Positions 40,304-48,857 of a DNA stretch of 64,000 nucleotides are shown here, in pieces. Positions within the stretch are counted from its first letter, which is position 1, and each line of letters starts with the position of its first letter. The stretch comes from Lithodes maja. Lineage: Eukaryota > Arthropoda > Malacostraca > Decapoda > Lithodidae. Below the pieces are notes generated by a model, which had not been told where the DNA came from, searched no databases, and saw only the letters and a program-made list of their open reading frames with translations. The position numbers and the translations under genes are program-made. Location of the stretch: NCBI GenBank assembly GCA_037953745.1, contig JBAKBP010007170.1:1-64000 (forward strand), in the 5' to 3' direction.

Positions 40304-40854
40304 ATTAGATGGCCAAAGTATAATAAACACCTGTGATAACGAATAATCAGTGCCTAATATAACAATAACCTACCTCAATTACTCATAAAAACTACGGTAT
40401 CGAGTGAAAATGTGAAATATTTGTTACAATCATAGCCTAATAAACATATTTTATATAATTGGACTCCAAATAACTATAATAACATCACTATCAATACATA
40501 AAATCGCCTCCGGGAGGTAAAAGGTTTTGCGCGACGAGTGGCTAAGAAAACAGTAGGTTAGCCGAGCCGGGGCCTGGGCAAAGGCGACGCATCCGAACGC
40601 GGGATGATTTTCACGCATAAAAATCACTCCACTTCCCGCGCTCACCATTATGCAATCACTTGGGCTAGAGACCTCTACTCAACGGCATTCTACACATGAA
40701 GGTTTGTGCTACATTTTTCTGTTTTTTTTATAACTTTGTGTAATGTATTTCAGGAGTAACATGTGAATCAACAGGGACCAAAATTCCTGAAAACCCCCGG
40801 ACACAAAGTACAGTCACGATATTCCCTAGCCGGGGTCGGAGGGTTAAGGGGGAT

Positions 40855-40914
40855 GGTTGGGATGTTGGTCTTACTGAGGAGCCTCGGACCCTCAGTAAGA
40901 CCAACATCCCAACC
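40855..40914. repeat. Perfect 25-bp inverted repeat (hairpin)
   Basis: Arms 40,855-40,879 and 40,890-40,914 are perfect complements (GGTTGGGATGTTGG... against ...CCAACATCCCAACC) with a 10-nt spacer. It lies 8 bp outside P7. Confidence 0.9.
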
Positions 40915-41149
40915 TCCACGCATACATAAACTATCCAAAGTGAGTGTAATACCCATATTCTATCTAATATCTAATCACATTTCTATACTGTACAGGTATT
41001 CTTTCCTTAGTTCATGTTTTTCAGGGGTTATTGGGCGAAAAAAACGCACGCTTTGCTTTTTTCGCACCCTTGGATTATACGCACCACACAGACATCTGCC
41101 GCACGGTTGGAGAATCGCACCCTTTTAGTGCGCACCCTTGCGGGGCCGA
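40915..41149. other. Unassigned spacer
   Basis: No gene recognised. Confidence 0.4.
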
Positions 41150-41645
41150 CTGTACAGCATTGTTGATGTTAGTGATGGGTGTACTGTTTAGAGTTGTGAA
41201 GTGTTGTTCTGTCTCATTTGTAAATGCTTCCCAGTTAGCTCTTTTATAATTGGTGTATGTGTGTTTGTGGCTAGCTGGGGTGAGTCTGGTTTTGGTGGTG
41301 ATAATGATCGGGAGGTGGTCAGAGCCTAAGGTTCTGACCACCCTCCAGGATGTTGTGGGGGCGAGTTCTGGGGAGCAAATGGTGATGTCTGGAGATGATG
41401 GGTTATAGAGGGCTTGGTGAGGAATATGGGTATGTTGATGGATGTCGTTAAGGATGATGAGGTTATCTGTTTGGTTTTGTAGTACCAGCCCTCTGTCTGT
41501 GTTGGGGTTGTCGACAAACCAGGCCGACGTCTTGGCGTTGAAGTCACCATCCAGGATGATGTGTGGGGTGTTTGTGATGTGATAGTTGGGATAGCAGGGG
41601 ATAGTTGTGGCGGTTTGGCTCCCGAAACTGCTCCCCGCGGCCGGC
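41150..41645 (-). pseudogene. LINE endonuclease domain fragment
   Basis: The minus-strand frame has IILDGDFNAKTSAW, NLIILNDIHQHTHIPHQ, SPDITICSPELAP and TLGSDHLPIIITTK, ending in NYKRANWEAFTNETE. These are the catalytic Asp-Asn and final Ser-Asp-His landmarks of the apurinic-type endonuclease of jockey/R1-like LINEs. RT is absent. Composition (Thr, His, Asn rich) resembles the LINE-B fragment at 7,861-8,815, which lacks exactly this part. Confidence 0.75.
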
Positions 41646-41684
41646 ATCCGGTTATCTGTTTGTTTGAACACTTGAATGAATAAT

Positions 41685-41929
41685 GGGCGGGCTTGTGGTG
41701 GTAGCTTCGCTGCATGCTTGCCTGCTTAGACCGGAACCTCTCTGGGTCGTCTGGGACCTGGGAATCCTGCTGGGGACCCCAAATGGGCCTGGGTCTCTGG
41801 GTCTTCTGGGCGACCTAGATTTGTGTGATTTTTTTTTTTTTTTTTTTTCGGGCTTTGTCTTGAGTCGGCCACCCCCAGCTAAAAAAATAAATGAATAAAT
41901 AAAAATGGGGAATGTGCCTGAGTATATAG

Positions 41930-41930
<1 letters not shown>
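41685..41930 (+). mobile_element. RTE-2 LINE 3' UTR fragment
   Basis: Shares GGGCGGGCTTGTGGTGGTA, CTCTCTGGGTCGTCTGGGAC and CTTGAGTCGGCCACCCCC with the other RTE-2 3' ends. It has T18 at about 41,831-41,848 and a small A/T-rich insertion (AAATAAATGAATAAAT) before the terminal CCTGAGTATATAG. Confidence 0.75.
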
Positions 41931-41963
<33 letters not shown>

Positions 41964-41971
41964 TATCTATC
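41931..41971. repeat. (TCTA)n microsatellite
   Basis: About ten TCTA units following the RTE-2 3' end and bordering pogo-2. Confidence 0.9.
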
Positions 41972-41973
41972 TA

Positions 41974-42951
41974 CAGTAAAAGTCCGTTAATCCGACGACC
42001 GATGATTCGAATCTCCCAATAGTCCGAATTTTTCAATTTGAGGCCAAATCCGAATTCACCCGATGGTCCGAATTTCAAGAAGTTGGTCCGAATTTCAAGA
42101 AGTCCCAAAGTCCCCTTTTTGAGGCATTAGGCCATTCAAATGACACATAATGGAGCACACACATATCATATGTTCATGAATTCACTTTAAAAGTTTACCA
42201 TTGTCATTGTAGCCTATTACCTACTTCAAAACATTCAGATTAATGGTCAAAGGAAGCTACTGATATAAACGTAAACACCTTCTTCTTCTTCTTCTTCTTC
42301 CACATCGTCTGCTAGAGAGTTTGTTTTGCTCTTGAACGCATCCTTGGGACGCTCCGATGCGCTACTGGCTTGCACCGCATTTTCTGCAAGCGCATTCAGT
42401 CTTGAGCTTGAAAACGCACCTTTGGATGTATTAGCCTTGAGCTTGAAAACGCACCTTTGGACGTTCCGATACGCTACTATTTATAGTTCAGTGATCGGAG
42501 CGTCCCAAGGGTGCTTTCAAGACAACAAGACAAGGGTGCTTTCAATACAATATAATATAACAGAGCACATCACAAAAGGAAAATTACAAGAACTTCTCAG
42601 GGAAGTGCCGTTGTTAAGGCATTACTTCCCGAACCACATCTGATCTTAAAGAGCAAGACAAACTCGCTAGTAGACGGAAGAAGAAGAAGACGTTTATATC
42701 AGCAGATTCCTTTGACCATTAATCTGAATGTTTTGAAGTAGGTAATAGGCTACAATGACAATGGTAAACTTTTGAAGTGATTTCATGAACATATGATATG
42801 TGTGTGTGCACCATTGTGTCATTTGGGTGGCCTAATGTCTCAATGTTTTCGTCATACACAGGTTCATAGGGGTAAAGTCCGATAATCCGAAAAATCCACT
42901 AATCCGAACGAGGGCCGGTCCGCTGCCCTTCGGATTAACGGAAGTTTACTG
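41974..42951. mobile_element. pogo-2: TA-flanked long-palindrome element
   Basis: 978 bp between TA dinucleotides. The tips CAGTAAAAGTCCGTTAATCC and (inverted) CAGTAAACTTCCGTTAATCC are of pogo/Tigger style. The arms remain complementary for about 300 bp each side (e.g. ATTCAGATTAATGGTCAAAG at 42,234 and its complement at 42,712). The centre, 42,300-42,660, contains a second short inverted pair around ATCCTTGGGACGCTCCGAT. No ORF of substance. Confidence 0.8.
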
Positions 42952-42953
42952 TA

Positions 42954-43495
42954 TATGCTCAGGCCCAATCCCCATTTTGGGGGTAGCCGACTCAAGACAG
43001 AGCAAGAACAGGGAAAACACAAAAACAACATAAAACAAAAAATAAACACAGATAAAAAACACAAACTCACACACATCCAGGTCACCCAGGAGAAGACCCA
43101 GAGACCAGGGTTACCAAGGTCGCTCCAGCACTCCCCCGGCCCCTGACCACCCGGAGAGGTTCCGATCTCGGCAGGCAGACATGCAGCGGAGCCAAAGCCA
43201 CAAGCCCTCCCACCACACTTCCAGGCACACCCTTCATATTAATCGTCCCCCCGGGCCAGGCGCCTGATGGACTATTATCTAGTCGAACTTGCGCCCGACC
43301 CCTTACTCCAAATGACCACGTGTTCACTCAACTATTCACAAGCATTCTCCATTCACTCCTGTCCACCACCACTTCCCCTGCCTGATCTATAGTCATTCCT
43401 CTATCATCCAAAGCCTTTCTTACACAGTCTCTCCATCTCAATGGGGGTCTTCCTGCCCTTCTATCTCCCCTTGTACCTGACTCATAGATAGATAG
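42954..43495 (-). pseudogene. RTE-2 LINE: C-terminal codons and 3' UTR, minus strand
   Basis: From right to left, the minus strand encodes RGDRRAGRPPLRWRDCVRKAL, DDRGMTIDQAGEVVVDRSEW and a stop, then the RTE-2 3' UTR, nearly identical to the insertion at 19,465-19,872, ending CCTGAGCATATA at 42,954. The terminal ORF residues match the copy at 28,550-28,697. Confidence 0.85.
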
Positions 43496-43689
43496 ATTGA
43501 TTAATTTAACTTCCAACACCAAACACCTCCCAATGAAATTAATGAAAGCATGTGATAAATTAATTATGAATATGAGAAAGAATACAAGAAAAATATGAAA
43601 TAGCATTGTTTTTGCATTTTTGCCATTTTATCACCTTCAAAGACATAATTTGAGCTATAAACCATTATCTTATTAGTAAATGTAAACAA
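43496..43689. other. Unassigned AT-rich spacer
   Basis: No gene recognised; begins with short TAGA repeats. Confidence 0.4.
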
Positions 43690-43972
43690 TGTATGGATTA
43701 TGTGTTGGTGACAAGGGAAAGATTGTGTAGACTGCTGGATGTGAATGTGCTAAGAGGTGAGGCGGAGGGTATGTCGGATCCTTATCTGGAAAGCTGAGAG
43801 TGAGGAGTTCCAGGAGAATGTGAGACAAGTGTGAAGTAAGACAGGTAAAAAAAATTTAGTGAGTAAAAGAAAAGTACAAAAGAGAGGGAGTACCAGGAAA
43901 GGCTAAAGAAAAATTAATTGAAGTGAGAGAGACGGAAGAGAGATAAATAGAGGAGGATTGGAAACAGTTTAA

Positions 43973-44458
43973 CCCTCTGTTCCCGGAAGGGCTCTTGAAC
44001 GCCCATAAAAAAGCATACACGAGCTGCCCGGAAGGGCTCTTAAACACCCATGAGGTCAAAGCCTGTGAGCTTCGTGTGCGAGGCGTTGGTCCGACGCATG
44101 TAAACAACAGCCGGCTGGACCGTCGCCCCGCATCTCCGGCCACAAGAAGGAGAGCGTCGCTTGTTCGTGTGTGCCTGTACTGTATGTTGTTGTTAAGTAT
44201 CCAAAAGTAGTGTAAAGTGGCTGTTTTGGCCATAAAGTTATCTCCAATGAAATCATCATCACAGCTCAACCAGTTGACTTAGAGAGCTCTACTTAATGCC
44301 ATTCTACAGGTAAATAACACAGCTACGCTTGGGGATGTGCGGGAATGCGGGAAGCAGTCAGATTAACAAATATACGGTAGCCTAGCCTAGACGTTTTTTC
44401 GGCCAAAACACCCGGGTTTCGGGGAATATATATATAATACATAGCCGGGGCTGGAGGG
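43973..44458 (+). mobile_element. P8: piggyBac MITE
   Basis: 486 bp flanked by TTAA at 43,969-43,972 and 44,459-44,462. The left arm carries two units, GGGCTCTTGAACGCCC (43,989) and GGGCTCTTAAACACCC (44,034), like the arm of P2. The core is nearly identical to P5 (GAGAGCTCTACTTAATGCC; right tip GGGGCTGGAGGG). Confidence 0.9.
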
Positions 44459-44493
44459 TTAAGGAAGGACTAATAGCAAGCACAGAGGAAGTA

Positions 44494-45007
44494 CAGTAAA
44501 CCCCCGCTCTTTCGGACTTCAATCTTTCGGAATTCTCAGACTTTCAGACTAGCATTTCAATTCGGACTCATGGTTCAGCCTTTCGGATTTGTCCGAAAGG
44601 CTGAGAAAATACCTCCGTCCTTTTCGGACTACATTTAACTTCGGACTACATTTAACTTCGGACTCATGCTTCAGCCTTTCGGATTTGTCCGAAAGGCTGA
44701 GAAAAATTAAATCGCATTCGGACCAAAGAGCCGAGTTTCGGACTTGTCTGGTTAGGTGAATGTGTATTCGGACTTATAAACTTCGGACATTATTTCAGCC
44801 TTTCGGATTTGTCTGAAAGACTGAGAAAAATTATTTCGCATTCGGACCGAAGAGCCGAGTTTCGGACTTATAAACTTCGGACATTATTTCAGCCTTTCGG
44901 ATTTGTCTGAAAGGCTGAAGTGTGAGTTCGGACTCGGCCCTTTCGGACTTTTGACACATTTGGACAGGGGTCTCCCCCAATTAGTCCGAAAGAGCGAGGG
45001 TTTACTG
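44494..45007. mobile_element. pogo-3: TA-flanked element made of iterated hairpins
   Basis: 514 bp between TA dinucleotides. The tips are CAGTAAACCCCCGCTCTTTC and (inverted) CAGTAAACCCTCGCTCTTTC. The interior has four copies of a self-complementary unit, CAGCCTTTCGG and CCGAAAGGCTG around a short ATTTGT loop (from 44,575, 44,673, 44,798 and 44,890), in a TTCGGACT-rich context. Non-coding. Confidence 0.85.
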
Positions 45008-45354
45008 TATATGGAAAAAGGAAATTGGGTGGCAGAGGTATCAGGAAGGGAAGCGAGTGGTGGAATGATATGGTGAGAAAGGCAGTTGATGAAAAGAGAC
45101 ATTGGTTTGAGAGGGTTTTACAGGATGGTAGTGTTGAGGTATGGGAGAGGTCCAAGGAGAAAAGGAGAGAGGTGAGGAAAGAAAGATATGGGAGAGGTCC
45201 AAGGAGAAAAGGAGAGAGGTGAGGAACGAAAGATGTTCTGGAATGAGGTAAAGAGGGAAGAGTCGGTAAAAGATGCAAATGGAGAGTTATTAGTGGAAGG
45301 TGTGCAAGTGAGGAAAATATATGCTGAGTATTTTTAATCTTTGCTAAATACAAT

Positions 45355-45629
45355 AACACATAACATAACATTTTAAGACTGAGTGCTCCACACATACGTG
45401 CAGTTTCAGTCTCTTGTCCTAATGACGGCGTTCCAGGCAACCCTGTTAAGGGCTGCTTCACTTGTCAAGTTTTTGGATTTGAGATCGGCACGTATAGTCT
45501 GATCCCAGGTCTTCCTTGGTCCACCCCTTTGTGGAGCTCCCTCCACAATCACAGACCTGCATTTTTTCACCCAATTTTGTTCATCCATTCTCTCCACATG
45601 TCCATACCATCCCAATCTACTTGTACGCA
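45355..45629 (-). pseudogene. RTE-3 LINE C-terminal fragment
   Basis: Nearly the same sequence as 26,490-26,755: the minus strand encodes SRLGWYGHVERMDEQNW, VEGAPQRGGPRKTWDQTIR and AALNRVAWNAVIRTRD. It sits within the RTE-like LINE at 43,690-46,170. The 3' side begins ACATAACATTTTAAGACTG on the plus strand. Confidence 0.8.
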
Positions 45630-46170
45630 GTATAAGAGATGGAAGGGAGGCAGTGGTTGATGGAGATAGGTTACCCAGACTACCCATGTGGCAGGGAATG
45701 AATGAAAGGATTGGGAAGAATGAGGTGAAAGAAGTAGTGAGACGAATGAGAGCAGGTATAGCAGAAGGTATGGATGGTATTGCTGTGGAGTGTATTAAGA
45801 AGGTTGGAGATGTGATAATAGATTGGCTGGTGAGACTATTCAATGTTTGTTTTGTTGTGTCAATGGTACCATTAGACTGGAGGAGTGCATATATTGTGCC
45901 ATTCTACAAGGGGAAGGGAGACCGGCAGGAGTGTTCAAGTTTATTATCAGTTGTTGGTAAACTGTATGGCAGGGTGTTGATAGAGAGGATAATAAAGGGT
46001 ACAGAAGGTGCAATAGGAAAAGAGCAGTGCAGTTTTGGGAGGGGAAGAGGTGTGTGGATCAGATTTTTACATTAAGATAGCTATGCGAGAAGTATTTAGA
46101 GAAGCATAAGGAGATATTTTTTGGCTTTTATGGATTTGGAGAAAGCGTATGAGCGTGTGGACCGAGAATA

Positions 46171-46771
46171 GATAGATACTGTATCCGAATAAAAGACATT
46201 CTACTGTATCATCCTTATCTTGCCTAGCTAAGTTGAAGATCCCTTTGGAATTTTCCTAGTTACACATATGGTCAATTACTATTTCCTGTATGGTTTTCTT
46301 TGCCTTATACATAGTACAGTATATCTCTTCTTGACAATTTGTTTAGGTGCCAAATATTCCTTCCTGGTCCTCCTTCCTTCTATGCTTTGAAGCATCATAC
46401 CGGTATTTTCTCTTTAAAGGGCATAGATCATTCAAAATCCCATTCCTTTTTATCACTGTCTAAAGCATGTTGAAGCATGATTGATAATGCACAGTTTTCT
46501 TGGTTTGCCATAAATTTGTATCTACAGTATAATAGTAAACAAAGCCATGTAAGATATTTTAAGCTTAGAAAGTTGATGGCAATCCCTGTTGCCTCTCTCT
46601 TGTGGTATAGTGATAGGGGAAGTAGACCGCGAGTTTTGAATATGTTTTGATATTGCCTTTATCTGGCTTACCCTGATATATTTCATATGTGATGAAGTAA
46701 TGTGAAGGCAGTATTTGATATTTATATCACATGAGTGTAAAATTAGCCTACCCTTAAGTATCTATCGATAG
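46171..46771. other. Unassigned spacer left of the LTR element
   Basis: About 600 bp with no recognisable gene. The base pairs just before the LTR (GATAG) would be one target-site copy; the partner is outside the window. Confidence 0.5.
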
Positions 46772-48577
46772 TGTTACGGCTGGATCGGCAATACATATTC
46801 GGGATTCTTGATCGTAGGACAGAAATGGCTTATGTGACAACGACACGCTCGATTCCAGTCCCAAATACTATATGCTCCAGACAACAAAAGCACCAACGCC
46901 CTACAGAGTTATCGTCTATGGTAACGAGGTACCTTAACTCGGCGAAAGTGTACAACAGGGGTGGGCTATGAGGCTAAACTCCCTCAGACATTTATAGGTT
47001 ACGTTATTACTAAAGAAATGCAATACTCAAGAAACTACGTTAATATTAAGCCTCTAATAATGTAGAATAGAAGCAGGCTAAAGGTATGACAGTGAAATGC
47101 TAAATGACAAATGTACACGCCTACTTGAAAGCGCGTGCACTAGAATAACTGTCCCCTACTAACATGCACTAGCATGTAGCATACAAGATGTTCATGATCC
47201 AGTAGATACCTAATAATACACATGGAAGGAACATAAATAGTAGTCACTTATTGTAATAATGAATCTATACTTGGAATAACTAAAAGGTTGCAGGCAACAG
47301 TACTGCGCCGGTAGCCTACTACCGCATAGGCTACTTCGCTTCTCTCACTCTGTCTCCCCTCTGAGTCCGTATGCGCCCTACGCAACGGAACTCCGGACAC
47401 AGCAGCAAAACGACAGTGCAGTTAATTGATACATGAAAGTATTAATAGTGTTGTCTTGTGTGTGAGTAATGTGTATTGTAAAGTGTTACATACATAAACT
47501 TAAAGAGAGCTGCAATGCATAGTAAAATAAAGATATAACCCACTCATCATCCCCATGTGTTCTAGCTAGCAGGCCAAGTCACAGGAACAACGAGTCCCAG
47601 CACCGAAAGCGAGAACCCAGGAAAAGACTGTAGAGAACACAAGGACAGATAAATTACGTTACTATACTATACCGGCACTACGAGCGAGCTGTAGTCTCTG
47701 GTACTGCACTCGCTCCTGGCTCGGTAGGCAAATCAAGGCTAAGTCCTCGCCCCTCTACAGACAACTCCTGGGCATGGTCGGGCTCTTACACATGGCACTA
47801 GTCTAGTCACAAATTGGATGATGAGCTGGGCATATAACTCGTGAACATGTAGAACGTTCACCAACTATCCTCATCAAGAAGATCGCTGTTCACATTAACC
47901 CCTTAAATCTAATACATGTAAATATATGCTTGTCCTAAGAGTAATACGAGAGGTGAGTGCTGAAACTCCTTTAGGACCTCAAGGGAAGGTTATGCATTTA
48001 AATAGAGAGAAGAATGAAATGAGAGTAATGTCGTCAGAGAGAAAGAGTGCAACCGTGAGAAATTGGGAGAGAGGGCAAGGGATGTTAGAATCTCAAAGGT
48101 TCTAGGCAACCTGGTCATAGAGCACACAGCGAGCCTCCAGGCAATGTGCTGTACGACAACATGGGCAGCCCAGGCAGCATAGGCAGGCGGCAATGTACTA
48201 CCAACCCTGTCGCACCTAGCTATAAGCGCAGGGCTGCCAACCGGTCCATACGTCTGGCAACCACCCCCCCGGCAGCGTGGCGCACCGCTACCCTCTCGCT
48301 CTGAAGTCCAACTCACTCTCTCTCTCTGAATTCCCATTGTCTCATCTATCAACTTCTCTATTGATACTACATATTAAATGGAAGGTCTCGACATGGCTTA
48401 AAACAAAACCCACCACTGGTTAGCACATGACGAGACCTTTGCAGAGATACAAAGAACATAGTTATACGTTGTCACACTCAATATAAACAGCCAGCACGGT
48501 ACAGCGCGGTACCGTGGCGGTACAGTGGAGTACCAAGGAGTACAATCAGGTTGCGTTGCTACGCACTGGGCGTCACA
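46772..48577 (-). repeat. 3' LTR of the outer element
   Basis: 1,806 bp. On the minus strand it starts TGTGACGCCCAGTGCG and ends CCAGCCGTAACA. It is preceded (minus strand) by the purine tract CTTGGGGGGGC. Compared with the inner LTRs, I notice a 2-bp loss in GGG(TG)CGTC and several substitutions. Confidence 0.92.
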
Positions 48578-48857
48578 GCCCCCCCAAGATTTTAGATAAT
48601 CGACCTTAGAAGCATTATCAAAATCTGACAGGCAACCAACCGACCTGCTACCCTTAGCTGCCACTAATTGCAAAAGGTGCACAACAACTGAAGTGTGAAT
48701 TATACATAAAACACAATATCGCATGCATCATGCTACAACAATAAAGACTTACAAAACTAAAAAAAAATTTCTCGTTTATTTTATTGTTTTATAATCTTTT
48801 TGGACGGCGTTATGATAGCCTAATTTTACTCCTGCTCAACCCACACACCGTGCACGA

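Larger units (their letters stand above)
38438..40843 (+). mobile_element. P7: piggyBac internal-deletion derivative with an open ORF
   Basis: About 2.4 kb. The left tip CCCTTAGACCCCGGG is preceded by TTAG (38,434-38,437). The right tip, inverted, is CCCTCCGACCCCGGC, followed by TTAA (40,844-40,847). The left arm has the same TGGTACA..TGTACCA palindromes as MITE P5. The TTAG/TTAA mismatch is probably a later substitution. It contains the ORF at 38,639-39,694 and a retroposed insertion at 39,910-40,303. Confidence 0.8.
43690..46170 (+). pseudogene. RTE-like LINE, endonuclease end to mid-RT, split by three insertions
   Basis: The plus strand shows the end of an RTE-type endonuclease (LLDVNVLRGEAEGMSDPYL, about 43,730-43,790), then the linker (EWWNDMVRKAVDEKRHWFER at 45,055) and FWNEVKREESVKDANGELL (about 45,237). 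RT follows (RMRAGIAEGMDGIAVECI, LDWRSAYIVPFYKGKGD, SSLLSVVGKLYGRVLIE at 45,745-45,990; DLEKAYERVDRE at about 46,135), where it ends before the catalytic FADD box. It is interrupted by MITE P8, by pogo-3 and by an RTE-3 fragment, and carries several frameshifts. Each insertion lies between recognisable LINE segments, so all three are younger than this copy. Confidence 0.75.

Noticed and set aside
42326..42643. ORF of 105 codons in the centre of pogo-2
   Set aside because: It runs through a palindrome with repeated phrases (LELENAPLD, LSLKTHLWTF) and has no homology I recognise.
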